DNA from: Curvibacter sp. PAE-UM
GTDB lineage: Bacteria > Pseudomonadota > Gammaproteobacteria > Burkholderiales > Burkholderiaceae_C
Reading direction: 5' to 3'
DNA: 64,000 nucleotides
Assembly: GCF_001432305.1 (NCBI RefSeq)
Contig: NZ_KQ483358.1
Span: forward strand, 1,636,847 to 1,700,846
Within the stretch, counting starts at the first letter, position 1, and the number at the start of each line of letters is the position of its first letter. Positions 1 to 8,373 of this stretch are shown here, piece after piece. The position numbers and the translations under genes were made by a program. The notes under the pieces are model-generated. The model was not told the origin of the DNA. It did no database searches and saw nothing but the letters and a program-made list of their open reading frames with translations.

Positions 1-1
1 G

Positions 2-2608
2 AGGGCAGCATTCGTTGATCCTTACCGCTTCAGGCCGGAGAAGACGGTACAGCAACTTACAGAGGATGTTGCCAGCACCTTTGCTCTGATCGCAGATCGA
101 CTGCGTGCTCGTGGCGTCCAGCCGAAGCAAGCGGCCCACTTTTTAACGCAGTGTGTGTTTTGTTTCTTCGCTGACGATGCAGGCCTTTTGCCGGCAGATG
201 TCTTTAAACGACTCATCCAAAAGAAGATCACGCCAAAGAGTCTGCGCAAATCGCTGAGTGACTTGTTCTACATAATGCAAGCGGGGGGCAGCTTCGGCGT
301 TGACGATATTCCTTGGTTCAACGGAGGCTTATTCAAAGAGATCGAAGTTCCAGAACTTGACGAAAAGGACGTTCAGATTCTGGCTACTGCTGCGCGTGAG
401 AATTGGAGATTCATTGATGCCGCAATCTTTGGCGTACTGTTTGAACGCGGTCTAGACCCATCAAAGAGGGCACAACTTGGTGCTCATTACACGGATTCAG
501 AGACCATCATGCGAGTCCTGGAGCCCGCAATTCAGCGCCCGTTGACGGATGAATGGGCGGCGATTCGCGAAAAAATAGCTACTCTTCTCAGTAGAAGGGA
601 CTACTTTCGAGTTCGAGCGAAAGGTGTTTCGAGCAAGTCAAGCGAACTTCGTGACAGGTATGCCAGGTTGCGCAGTAAAGCGAATGAGATTGAGCGAGAG
701 GCTACGGGCTTGTTTTCGGGATTTCTGGATCGCTTGCATGCGTTCAGAGTACTCGACCCAGCTTGCGGAAGTGGGAACTTTCTCTATATGGCGCTCAAAT
801 GCCTGAAAGACATCGAACATACGGCGAATATAGAAGCGGAGCAACTGGGGCTGGAGCGGCAAATTGCTGTGACGGGACCACACAATCTGCTAGGAATAGA
901 GATCAATGAGTTCGCAAGTGAGTTAGCCAAGGTCACTGTATGGATCGGCGAGCTTCAATGGCTGCGGGAGCACGGGTACACGATAAACGAAACTCCCATA
1001 TTGCAGCCACTCGAAAATATCCAGACATCAGACGCTCTCCTGACTACTAATGGTGATCCCTCGATATGGCCAGAAGCAACGGTCATCGTGAGTAACCCCC
1101 CATTTCTTGGCACAAAGAAGCAATGGAAAGAGCTTGGGATTGAGTATGCCGAGCGTCTTCGAAAGGCATACAGCAAGCGTGTTCCGGCGTTTGCCGATCT
1201 GGTTTGTTATTGGTTCGACAATGCTCATGAGGCGCTCATAAAACAGCGTGCGGCAGTTGTTGGTCTGGTGGCAACAAGCTCCATCAGAGGAGGTCGGAAC
1301 CGGTTCGTTCTAGATGCGATTGCTGCTGATAGCGTCATTTTTGATGCCTGGGACGAGTTGCCATGGATCAACGAGGGAGCCGCGGTTAGCGTTTCTTTGG
1401 TGACCTTTGCCCTCAAGGGGCACGGGCTGCAGGTCCGCCTGAATGGAAAGCCCGTCAGCGTCATCAACCCAGACCTCAGTTCGGGAAGTGACATATCAAA
1501 GGCGGATGTGCTGACCGAGAATGCCAACTGCTGCTTTTGTACGACCGTGAAAGGCGGCGCGTTTGAATGCGATTCGACTTTAGCTCGACAATGGCTTCAA
1601 CAACCCAACCCAAGTGGACTGTCTAATGCTGAGGTACTCCGGAGATGGGCTAACGGGCTCGATATCGTTCGACGACCGTCAGACAACTGGTTGGTAGATT
1701 TTGGGTGCGACATGAGGGAGGCTGACGCTCAGTTGTTTGAGAAGCCGTATCAGCACGTTCGCAAGAACGTTTACCCTCAACGCCAGAAAAGCAATAGAGA
1801 GAGTTATAAGAAATATTGGTGGCTATTTTCTGAGCCTGTACCGACGATGCGCGCCGCTGTCGCCAACCTCAAGCGGCAATTGGTAACGGTGGTTGTTGCG
1901 AAGCATCGCATATTCACTTGGCTTGATCAGCGGATATTGCCTGATCATGCACTAGCTGTTGTAGCCAGAGAAGACGATTGCACCTTCGGAATACTACAGT
2001 CTCGATTTCACCGTGTCTGGTCTCTTAGGCTTGGTACCTCTCTCGAGGATCGCCCCAGATATACGCCAACGACGTGCTTCGAGACATTTCCGTTTCCTAT
2101 TGGTCTCACACCTGTAGACACCTCAAATCAGGAGACGGAGACTGCCGAAGGAGCCACTATTCCTGTTGGACTGCGTCCCTCCATCAAGACTAAAGCTATA
2201 CGTGTTGCCCGGGCTGCCAATCGCCTTTACGAGCTCCGGGAGCGATGGATTAACCCGCGGGAATGGACCATCGCGGTTCCCGAGGGCGTCCCTATCGGGA
2301 TGACCGCTTCACCTTATCCCGACAGAATCGTTGATCGCCCAGGACTCTCTGCGGAAGACTCAAAAGAATTGAGTCGGCGTACGATGACAAATCTTTACAA
2401 CACATTCCCTGACTGGTTGCGATCAGTGCATGAGGAGTTAGATCAAGCAGTCGCGGCATGCTATGGCTTCGAGTATGACCCATCGCATTCCGATGAACAC
2501 GTCCTAACGGCTTTACTTCGAGAGAATAAATCTCGTAGCTTGTCGTCAAAACGGGGGAGCGATTCGCTTCCGGCGGAAGGAGGGGGACGCAGATTTCGTA
2601 TGAATTGA
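2..2608 (+). CDS. MmeI-like class I SAM-dependent DNA methyltransferase, 5-prime end cut by the window
   Basis: The frame is open from base 2, so the true start lies outside the window; the first in-frame start codon inside (GTG at 155) falls within a conserved helical region and is not the real one. About 868 residues are visible. The SAM-binding motif I reads DPACGSGNFL (near base 752) and the catalytic motif IV reads SNPPF (near 1090), the N6-adenine or gamma-class arrangement. A long target-recognition region and a helical tail follow, as in type IIG (MmeI-like) restriction-modification enzymes. The N-terminal part, where a nuclease domain would sit, is missing, so restriction activity cannot be judged. 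Base composition is clearly poorer in GC than the neighbouring nrdJ, which suggests horizontal acquisition as part of a defence locus upstream. Confidence 0.85.
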   Translation, partial: RAAFVDPYRFRPEKTVQQLTEDVASTFALIADRLRARGVQPKQAAHFLTQCVFCFFADDAGLLPADVFKRLIQKKITPKSLRKSLSDLFYIMQAGGSFGVDDIPWFNGGLFKEIEVPELDEKDVQILATAARENWRFIDAAIFGVLFERGLDPSKRAQLGAHYTDSETIMRVLEPAIQRPLTDEWAAIREKIATLLSRRDYFRVRAKGVSSKSSELRDRYARLRSKANEIEREATGLFSGFLDRLHAFRVLDPACGSGNFLYMALKCLKDIEHTANIEAEQLGLERQIAVTGPHNLLGIEINEFASELAKVTVWIGELQWLREHGYTINETPILQPLENIQTSDALLTTNGDPSIWPEATVIVSNPPFLGTKKQWKELGIEYAERLRKAYSKRVPAFADLVCYWFDNAHEALIKQRAAVVGLVATSSIRGGRNRFVLDAIAADSVIFDAWDELPWINEGAAVSVSLVTFALKGHGLQVRLNGKPVSVINPDLSSGSDISKADVLTENANCCFCTTVKGGAFECDSTLARQWLQQPNPSGLSNAEVLRRWANGLDIVRRPSDNWLVDFGCDMREADAQLFEKPYQHVRKNVYPQRQKSNRESYKKYWWLFSEPVPTMRAAVANLKRQLVTVVVAKHRIFTWLDQRILPDHALAVVAREDDCTFGILQSRFHRVWSLRLGTSLEDRPRYTPTTCFETFPFPIGLTPVDTSNQETETAEGATIPVGLRPSIKTKAIRVARAANRLYELRERWINPREWTIAVPEGVPIGMTASPYPDRIVDRPGLSAEDSKELSRRTMTNLYNTFPDWLRSVHEELDQAVAACYGFEYDPSHSDEHVLTALLRENKSRSLSSKRGSDSLPAEGGGRRFRMN

Positions 2609-2654
2609 CAGTCCTTCTTGCGTACAGGGAAAAGTCTTTCATGGTTTAAGAAAA

Positions 2655-2694
2655 GAAGCCATGAACTAGCCCCTAAGGGCTTGTCCATGGCTTC
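2655..2694. repeat. Long hairpin downstream of the methyltransferase
   Basis: Two 12-base arms (2655-2666 and 2683-2694, one mismatch) enclose a second pair AGCCC/GGGCT around a CTAA loop, giving a stem of about 17 base pairs starting 46 bases after the methyltransferase stop. No T tract follows on either strand, so it is not a textbook terminator. It may still end transcription or protect the 3-prime end, or mark the edge of the acquired segment. Confidence 0.6.
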
Positions 2695-2703
2695 AAATTG
2701 GCA

Positions 2704-2750
2704 GGAAACCGGCCTAGGTTGACTTTAGAATGTTACTAAACCCGGTTTCC
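2704..2750. repeat. Second inverted repeat, 9-base arms
   Basis: GGAAACCGG at 2704-2712 and CCGGTTTCC at 2742-2750 are perfect inverted copies with a 29-base AT-rich loop. It lies between the methyltransferase and the 3-prime end of nrdJ, close to where base composition changes from low to high GC. Its role is unknown. Confidence 0.4.
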
Positions 2751-2844
2751 CGGCTCTGTTTCATCCTGAAGTGGCAAGAGTTTCAACTTATCGGTCAAAA
2801 GTTTCATCTTTACTGTCAACCCACAGCCGGCCCGCTGAGGCCAC

Positions 2845-5745
2845 TCAGCCGCACTGTCCCACGTAGCCGCAGGCGGTGCAGAAGTCGCAGCCGTCTTTCT
2901 TGATCACCGTGGGGTTGCCGCACTCGGGGCAGGGGCGTCCGGCCATGGCGGCGGGCTCCTCGCCTTCGGCATGTTCGCCCGGGCTCTCCAGCACGCCCAT
3001 CTCGCGCAACGGGAAACCCTCTTCGTCCAGCACGCCCAGCATGGCGTAGCGGTGGATGATGAGGCGTGCCATGTACGCGACGGTGGAGGGCCAGGTCTGC
3101 TGGCGGCGTTCGCCGTGCGGCAGGCCGGGCACGAAGGCCATGAACTGGCCCAGGGGCTCGGCGTAGTTGAGCAGCTTGCGCAGCTTCATGCCGATCCAGG
3201 CCGGGTCCACCACGCGCATGTCCAGCGAGAGGATGCGCGCCAATCCATCGAGCGCGCGCGGGTAGTTGCCCGAGAAGCCCACCGCGCACGGCCGCGTGAC
3301 GCTGCCGCCTTCGGGCGCGGGCAGGGTGACTTCCTTGAGCGTGAGCGTGAAGGCCTCGCCCGTGGCCGGGTTGTCGATGTCCACCGCCCAGGCCAGCGTG
3401 CCCGAGGGGCCGGTCAGCGGCTCCTCGCGGCTGAACATGGCGTCGAGCACCGGCGTGGCCGGTGCCTGCGCGCCCGGACCCCGATCCCGCCATACGCCCA
3501 GCTGTTCGCAGCGCCAGCGCACCACCGCGGCCGTCGCGGCCACCACGCCGGGGAAGAGGCGGCGCTCGCCGTGCGGCGGGAAGGGCATCTCGAAGGAGCG
3601 TTCTTCGGCCACCGTGGCCAGCGCATCGAGCTTGAGCCTGAGCCAGGCCGGATCGTTGGAGCGCAGGTCCATGGACAGGGTCTTGGCCAGCGCACCCAGG
3701 CCGCGCGGCTGTTCGGCGCCGTTGACCCAGACCTCGAAGGGCTGGGGCGGCCCGCCTTCCTCGCCCGGCAGTTCACCCACGAAGAGCGCGAACTCGCCAT
3801 AGGGGTGGTGCACCATGAAGCTCCAGGCCAGGTTGCCGCCGGGCAGCTCGGGCCGGCCCGGCCAGCGCAGCGAGGACAGCACGGGCGCAGGCAGGCGCTC
3901 CAGCGCCAGGCGCTGGTTGGCGTCGTCCAGCTGCAGCGGCGCGGCGGGAGTGGGCGTCACGCTGAGCACCGAACCCAGCACGCTGTTGGGCCGGTAGGTG
4001 GCCAGGCCCTTGAGGCCGGACTGCCAGGCCTGTTGGTAGAGATCCTGGAAATCGGCGTAGGGGTAATCGGCCGGCACGTTGACCGTCTTGGAGATGGCCG
4101 TGTCGATGTAGGGCGCCACCGCCGCCACCATGCTCGCGTGCGCCTGCGCGCTCATCTCGAGAGCGGTGACAAAAGCGGGGGTGAGCGGCGCGGCCGCGCC
4201 CTTGAGGTGACGGTACAGGCGCCACGCGTGGTCTTCCACCGCGTATTCCTTGAAGCTGCCGTCGGGCATGCGCTTCTTGCGCGTGTAGTGCCAGCTGAAG
4301 GCCGGCTCGATGCCGTTGCTCGCGTTGTCGGCAAAAGCCAGGCTGATGGTGCCCGTGGGCGCGATCGACAGCAGGTGCGAATTGCGCAGGCCGTGCGCAC
4401 GGATCTTGTCTTTCAGCGCCGCGGGCAGGCGCGAGGCGAAGCGCGGGCTGCTCAGGTACAGGTCGGCGTTGAAAAGCGGGAAGGCACCGCGTTCGCGCGC
4501 CAGCTCGCACGAGGCATCGTAGGAGGCGTCGCGCAGCGCTTCCGAAATCTTGCGCGCCATCTCGCGCGCTTCCGCTGTGTCGTAACGCAGGTTCAGCATC
4601 ACCAGCGCGTCACCCAGGCCGGTGTAGCCCAGGCCCACGCGGCGCTTGCTGCGCATCTCCTGCTCCTGCTGCGGCAGTGGCCAGACGGTGGCGTCCAGCA
4701 CGTTGTCCAACATGCGCACCGCGGTGCGGCACAGTTCGGCAAAACCGGCGAAGTCGAATCGGGCATCAGCCTCGAATGCTGAATGCACCATGCGCGTCAA
4801 ATCGATAGAGCCCAGGCAGCAGCAGCCATAGGGAGGAAGCGGCTGTTCGCCGCAAGGATTACAAGAAGCGATGCTCTCGCAGTACGACAGGTTGTTGTCG
4901 CGGTTGATCGTGTCCAGGAAGAGCACACCGGGTTCGGCGTGGTCGTAGGTGGAGCGCATCACCTGCTCCCACAGGTCGCGCGCGCGCAGCTTGCGGTAGA
5001 CCCACAGGCCCGTGTCCTTGCTGAGGTAGGCGCCCTCGGCCTTCTGGGCCGCGCCGGCCTCGGCGTGGTGCACCAGCTCGATCTCGCCATCGGCCACCAC
5101 GGCCTGCATGAAGGCATCCGTCACGCCGACCGAGATGTTGAAGTTGCGCAGGTCGCCCGAGTCCTTGGCGTGGATGAACTCCTCGATGTCCGGGTGGTCG
5201 CAGCGCAGCACGCCCATCTGTGCACCGCGCCGGCTGCCGGCCGATTCCACCGTCTCGCAGGAGCGGTCGTACACGCGCATGTAGCTCACCGGGCCCGAGG
5301 CACTGCTCTGCGTGCTGCCCACCCAGGCGCCGCGCGGGCGGATGCGCGAGAAGTCGTAGCCCACCCCGCCGCCACGGCGCATGGTCTCGGCGGCCTCCAT
5401 CAGCGCCACGTAGATGCCGGGGTGGCCTTCGTCGTCGTGCGCGATGGAGTCCCCCACCGGCTGCACGAAGCAGTTGATCAGGGTGGCCGTCAGGTCGGTG
5501 CCTGCGGCGGACTGGATGCGCCCGGCCGGCAAAAAGCCCTGCTGCAGCGCGTGCAGGAAACGGCCCTCCCAGTGCGTGCGCTGCTCGGGGGCTTCCTGGG
5601 CGGCCAGGGCGCGCGCCACGCGCTGGTTCACCTGCAGGATGCTCTGCTCATCGCCCTTGGCGTACTTCTCCAGCAGCACCTCCTCGCTGATGCTCTGCGG
5701 GGCCAGGGCCTGGAGGGCCGGTGTCGGGTGCGTTGTGTCGCTCAT
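2845..5745 (-). CDS. nrdJ: Adenosylcobalamin-dependent (class II) ribonucleotide reductase
   Basis: This 966-residue enzyme reduces ribonucleotides to deoxyribonucleotides using a thiyl radical generated from coenzyme B12, so it works with or without oxygen. Visible signatures are the first redox cysteine in LINCF (about residue 92), the active-site motif NPCGE (296-300) with the catalytic Asn, Cys and Glu, a following CCC run, and glycine-rich loops (RRGGGVGYDFSR). The C-terminus carries a zinc-ribbon-like set of cysteines (CPECG...CDFCTACG) that in this family helps re-reduce the active site. The long region after about residue 600 (repeated PHGERR modules) is typical of betaproteobacterial NrdJ. 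The gene is divergent from the small gene at 5895. No cobalamin riboswitch or clear NrdR box was seen upstream. Confidence 0.95.
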   Translation of the reverse strand: MSDTTHPTPALQALAPQSISEEVLLEKYAKGDEQSILQVNQRVARALAAQEAPEQRTHWEGRFLHALQQGFLPAGRIQSAAGTDLTATLINCFVQPVGDSIAHDDEGHPGIYVALMEAAETMRRGGGVGYDFSRIRPRGAWVGSTQSSASGPVSYMRVYDRSCETVESAGSRRGAQMGVLRCDHPDIEEFIHAKDSGDLRNFNISVGVTDAFMQAVVADGEIELVHHAEAGAAQKAEGAYLSKDTGLWVYRKLRARDLWEQVMRSTYDHAEPGVLFLDTINRDNNLSYCESIASCNPCGEQPLPPYGCCCLGSIDLTRMVHSAFEADARFDFAGFAELCRTAVRMLDNVLDATVWPLPQQEQEMRSKRRVGLGYTGLGDALVMLNLRYDTAEAREMARKISEALRDASYDASCELARERGAFPLFNADLYLSSPRFASRLPAALKDKIRAHGLRNSHLLSIAPTGTISLAFADNASNGIEPAFSWHYTRKKRMPDGSFKEYAVEDHAWRLYRHLKGAAAPLTPAFVTALEMSAQAHASMVAAVAPYIDTAISKTVNVPADYPYADFQDLYQQAWQSGLKGLATYRPNSVLGSVLSVTPTPAAPLQLDDANQRLALERLPAPVLSSLRWPGRPELPGGNLAWSFMVHHPYGEFALFVGELPGEEGGPPQPFEVWVNGAEQPRGLGALAKTLSMDLRSNDPAWLRLKLDALATVAEERSFEMPFPPHGERRLFPGVVAATAAVVRWRCEQLGVWRDRGPGAQAPATPVLDAMFSREEPLTGPSGTLAWAVDIDNPATGEAFTLTLKEVTLPAPEGGSVTRPCAVGFSGNYPRALDGLARILSLDMRVVDPAWIGMKLRKLLNYAEPLGQFMAFVPGLPHGERRQQTWPSTVAYMARLIIHRYAMLGVLDEEGFPLREMGVLESPGEHAEGEEPAAMAGRPCPECGNPTVIKKDGCDFCTACGYVGQCG

Positions 5746-5894
5746 GCATGTCTCCGTGGGTGTTCCAGGGGGATGCTAGGGAAGTGCCGGTTTGGGGATT
5801 TGATTTGCCGCAAACCCTGGCGCCATCCCCGACAGGCGTTGTTTCGAGGGGAACGCACTTGCCAGTGTGGCACGGTCTTGAGGAAAATCAAGCC

Positions 5895-6299
5895 ATGACC
5901 ATATCCACCTTCGATGACCTGCTGGCCACTGCGCGCCAGCAACGCGAGCCGCAGCGCCTGCTCTTCGTGTTTGCCGCTGCCGAGCTGCCCGAGGGCAGCA
6001 CGCCCGAGCAGGCCGCGCGTTTTGAGGCAGGTCAAGGCGGGGCACTGGTGCCGCAGATGTGCGTGGACAAGACACCGGAAGAAATTGCCTCGTTCGCGGC
6101 CCTGGCCGGTGAAGCGCAACAGTTCGGCCAGGCCTGGAAACTGGTTTTCGTGGCAGCGCTGGGCGGCAGTGACGGCATCGCCCCCAGCAGCCAGGATGCC
6201 GACGCGCCCCTGCAGCGCATGGTGGAAGACATCAAGCGCGGGGCGCTGGGGAACTACATTCCCTTTAACGCCAGGGGCGAGGCGGTTCAGCTGGGGTGA
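5895..6299 (+). CDS. Small NrdJ-linked conserved protein (annotated in Burkholderiales as ribonucleotide reductase alpha-subunit family)
   Basis: A 134-residue soluble protein beginning MTISTFDDLLATARQQ and ending in NYIPFNARGEAV. I recognise it as the small protein found divergent from nrdJ in many Burkholderiales and commonly, but misleadingly, called ribonucleotide reductase subunit alpha: it has none of the reductase catalytic motifs. No signal peptide or membrane segment is present. The ATG at 5895 follows a GAGGAAA stretch that can serve as ribosome binding site. The 149-base divergent gap to nrdJ should hold both promoters. Its real function is unknown. Confidence 0.7.
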   Translation: MTISTFDDLLATARQQREPQRLLFVFAAAELPEGSTPEQAARFEAGQGGALVPQMCVDKTPEEIASFAALAGEAQQFGQAWKLVFVAALGGSDGIAPSSQDADAPLQRMVEDIKRGALGNYIPFNARGEAVQLG

Positions 6300-6320
6300 C
6301 GGGTAGATCTGCATGAGTGA

Positions 6321-7352
6321 TCAGGCGGCGGCGCAACTCAACGCATCCAGCGGGCTGGTCGTGCCACCTGCTGCCACCTTGAGGATGTGCGTGTAGATCA
6401 TGGTGGTGCTCACATCCGAATGGCCCAGCAGTTCCTGCACGGTACGAATGTCGGTGCCGGCCTGCAGCAGATGCGTGGCAAACGAATGGCGCAGGGTGTG
6501 CACGGAGACATGCTTGTGGATGCCGGCCTGGGGCAGGGCCTTCTTGATGGCACGTTGCAGACGTTCTTCGTAAAGATGGTGCCGACGTTCGATGCCGCTG
6601 CGCGGATCTGTCGAAAGGGTAGGCGAAGGGAACACCCAGTGCCAGGCCCAGGTCTGGCCAGCGCGTGGATACTTGCTGTCCAGCGCATGGGGCATGTACA
6701 CACCGGGACGCTGAGCCTCGCGGTCGCCCGCCCATAGCGCATACGAGGCAGCCATCTGGTCTTTCAGGGCAGGGATCAGCGATCGCGGCAGCATCACCAC
6801 GCGGTCCTTGCCACCCTTGCCGTTACGGACCACGATCACATGGCGGTCGAAATCCACATCCTTGACCCGCAGGTTCAAACCTTCGGCATGGCGCATACCC
6901 GTGCCATAAAGCAGCCGGGCCAGCAGGCCCGTTTCTCCCCGAATCAGGTCCAGCATCTTTTGCACTTCCTCGCGCGTCAGCACGGTGGGTATGCGTTTGT
7001 GCGGCACGGGACGGCCGATGTCCTGCAACCAGGGCAGCTCAATGCCCAGCACCTGCTGGTACAGGAACAGCAGCGCACTCAGCGCCTGGCGGTGCGTGGA
7101 CGGCGACACCTTGCGCTCATTGGCCAGCATGGTCAGGAAGCGTTCCACTTCCTGCTGCCCCATGTCTTTGGGGTGACGCAGATCGTGAAACCGGATGAAC
7201 CAGCGCACCCAGTACACATAAATCTGTTCTGTGCTCAGGCTGTAGTGCAGATAGCGGATGCGCTCACGCATCTGGTCCAGCAAGCGCCCGGACTGCAGGG
7301 GCGGGCGGCCGAGCAAAGTGCGGGTTTTGGCGGTTGTGTTAATACTGTTCAT
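6321..7352 (-). CDS. intI: Integron integrase (tyrosine recombinase)
   Basis: This 343-residue site-specific recombinase inserts and excises gene cassettes by attI x attC and attC x attC recombination. It has the tyrosine recombinase tetrad: Arg154 ([10 protein letters not shown]), His285 and Arg288 ([12 protein letters not shown]), His311 ([15 protein letters not shown]) and nucleophile Tyr320. What separates it from phage and XerCD recombinases is the IntI-only insertion at about residues 222-243 ([19 protein letters not shown]), which contacts extrahelical bases in folded attC. The N-terminal SAM-like domain ([18 protein letters not shown]) resembles IntI1 closely. It is transcribed away from the cassettes, the standard geometry. 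The ATG at 7352 gives the expected N-terminus, and its start codon lies inside a LexA box. No inactivating lesion is seen. Confidence 0.97.
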   Translation of the reverse strand: MNSINTTAKTRTLLGRPPLQSGRLLDQMRERIRYLHYSLSTEQIYVYWVRWFIRFHDLRHPKDMGQQEVERFLTMLANERKVSPSTHRQALSALLFLYQQVLGIELPWLQDIGRPVPHKRIPTVLTREEVQKMLDLIRGETGLLARLLYGTGMRHAEGLNLRVKDVDFDRHVIVVRNGKGGKDRVVMLPRSLIPALKDQMAASYALWAGDREAQRPGVYMPHALDSKYPRAGQTWAWHWVFPSPTLSTDPRSGIERRHHLYEERLQRAIKKALPQAGIHKHVSVHTLRHSFATHLLQAGTDIRTVQELLGHSDVSTTMIYTHILKVAAGGTTSPLDALSCAAA

Positions 7353-7362
7353 AAAAACAGTA
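7343..7362 (-). promoter_or_regulatory. LexA (SOS) box overlapping the intI start codon
   Basis: TACTGTTCATAAAAACAGTA is a 20-base site with perfect TACTG and CAGTA arms, fitting CTG-N10-CAG. On the intI strand it reads TACTGTTTTTATGAACAGTA, and the ATG inside it is the intI start codon at 7352-7350. In class 1 and Vibrio integrons LexA represses intI from a site near the promoter; here bound LexA would cover the start of the gene. SOS control is inference from the site. Confidence 0.85.
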
Positions 7363-7588
7363 TCACGATTATTCCCAATAAAATCAAGGCTTCTGGAGCA
7401 TCAGCCAGACCTTGTTAGTCTGCGGCCGACCCTGTTCATACGACAGGTTTGCCGGTTTACGCAGTTTTGTTCATGGTTTCCCCGTTGAGGCAAAACGGTT
7501 GAAACCCGATATATTTCAAGCACTTAAATCAATAAACGGGAGGCACCATGAACTTTGTTATGCCGACAGATCTGCGGCCTATATCAAG
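7363..7588 (+). other. attI: Primary recombination region attI and cassette leader
   Basis: The gap between intI and the first cassette should contain attI. The crossover point is placed between G7588 and T7589 because cassette 1 begins TTAGAACGCACA and its own R'' at 7968-7980 is the exact complement over 13 bases, as expected for a cassette's two ends. Upstream are an AT-rich stretch (7500-7530) with TTGAGG and TTGAAA near TATATT that might form a cassette promoter (weak), and a short leader ORF. The IntI-binding direct repeats could not be assigned. Confidence 0.75.
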
Positions 7589-7592
7589 TTAG
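7548..7592 (+). CDS. attI leader ORF, 14 codons
   Basis: ATG at 7548 follows the purine-rich GGGAGG (7538-7543) by four bases and encodes MNFVMPTDLRPISS, ending AGT TAG at 7587-7592. The stop codon is formed across the recombination point: AG-T comes partly from attI and TAG from the first cassette. In class 1 integrons the attI1 leader ORF-11 has the same design, with a good ribosome site and an AGT TAG end, and it raises translation of the first cassette gene. The sequence is different but the layout is the same. Whether it is translated here is inference. Confidence 0.55.
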   Translation: MNFVMPTDLRPISS

Positions 7593-8055
7593 AACGCACA
7601 AATCCTTTGAGCGAATCGGAGAGATCTTCTCCAGCAGCTTTCCCTTCGATACTGCGGCGCAATCGAGGAAGCAGTCCGTCCAAGTGGGCAGCACCGAAGT
7701 CATCGGGTCGGAAGCGCCGATCGAGCGAGCCATCGAGATCAATCGCAAGTCCGGTTCGAGTCGCGGTGCCTGGACGTCAAGGTCGCGGTCTAGATGGCCG
7801 GCTCGTGAAATCTGGCGGTTAAGGTAAGCGGTGTTGCGCCGCTGCGTCATCGGCGGCATCCTGCGCATCAGCTTCGGTGAGGGCCCTTCGATCGGGTGTC
7901 ACGGATGGGCGCGAAGCGCCAGATAGGTAGTGCCAAGGGACTTAAATGGCTTCGGAGAACTCAGACGTGTGCGTTCTAACACTTCGCTGCAGCGGACGCG
8001 CCCACCATCAAGTGCCAAGCTCGCGCGCCTGCGTGCGCGCCGCTGAGCTCAAACG
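7589..8055 (+). other. Gene cassette 1 (467 bp), no convincing gene
   Basis: Bounded by the attI crossover and by attC1. No open frame has a start, ribosome site and plausible protein together. The best plus-strand frame runs from before the junction to 7827 and has no start near the cassette edge. A minus-strand frame at 7584-7868 (94 codons) has an ATG at 7868 but no similarity I recognise. Another minus frame over about 7584-7780 reads protein-like but lacks a start. The cassette may be a decayed or reversed gene, or may carry a promoter or RNA. Confidence 0.6.
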
Positions 8056-8061
8056 TTAAAC
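7974..8061 (+). other. attC: attC site 1
   Basis: An 88-base imperfect inverted repeat. R'' is TTCTAAC (7974-7980) and R' is GTTAAAC (8055-8061), with crossover after G8055. The inner boxes are classic: CTTCGCTGCAGCGGACGCGC on the left and GCGCGCCGCTGAGCTCAAAC on the right, so the bottom strand can fold into the hairpin recognised by IntI. R'' is complementary to the start of cassette 1. Confidence 0.9.
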
Positions 8062-8064
8062 CGC

Positions 8065-8373
8065 ATGTATCCAGTCCCAGCACTAGCGCAACAGATTGAG
8101 CGGGAGTGGGCCTCCGAGCTCGGGGCGTACTTTGGGCGACCATCTGCAGAAGTTCTGGAGCGAGTTCGGCCGTGGTTCCAATTCCCCGATGGGGAAGTAA
8201 GGGTCGAGCTAATGGATGGTTCGGTTGTTCAGTTCGCCAATGCGATTCATATCGTGAGTGAGACAAAGAGAGCAATAGCCGTATTCACCGAGCACTGCGG
8301 GAACCATGTATTCCCGTACCATGAAGCGAAAGTACATTGCAACGGGGAGTTGGTCTATGAACATGCGGTTTAA
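8065..8373 (+). CDS. Cassette 2 protein, unknown function
   Basis: A 102-residue soluble protein without signal peptide or membrane segment (MYPVPALAQQIEREW...). I do not recognise a domain. The ATG lies only three bases after R' of attC1, with no room for a ribosome site inside the cassette, so translation would depend on read-through or coupling from upstream. The TAA stop lies within R'' of attC2 (GTTTAAC). The first 13 bases around the junction (GTTAAACCGCATG, including the start codon) are perfectly complementary to the last 13 (CATGCGGTTTAAC). The short, self-contained form is typical of a cassette gene. Confidence 0.75.
   Translation: MYPVPALAQQIEREWASELGAYFGRPSAEVLERVRPWFQFPDGEVRVELMDGSVVQFANAIHIVSETKRAIAVFTEHCGNHVFPYHEAKVHCNGELVYEHAV

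Noticed and set aside
2971..4782. 603-codon open frame opposite nrdJ
   Set aside because: Same artefact of high GC third positions; the antisense nrdJ has full catalytic motifs.
5746..5894. Cobalamin riboswitch upstream of nrdJ
   Set aside because: The gap is only 149 bases and has no B12-box-like sequence; nrdJ using B12 does not require such control.
6321..7352. Mobile class 1 integron
   Set aside because: The integrase differs from IntI1 at many positions, no resistance cassette, qacE or sul1 region is present, and no transposon ends are seen; a chromosomal integron fits better.
7557..7563. GTTATGC as the attI crossover point
   Set aside because: It resembles GTTRRRY, but cassette 1 has its R'' complementary to the sequence beginning at 7588 over 13 bases, which fixes the junction there.
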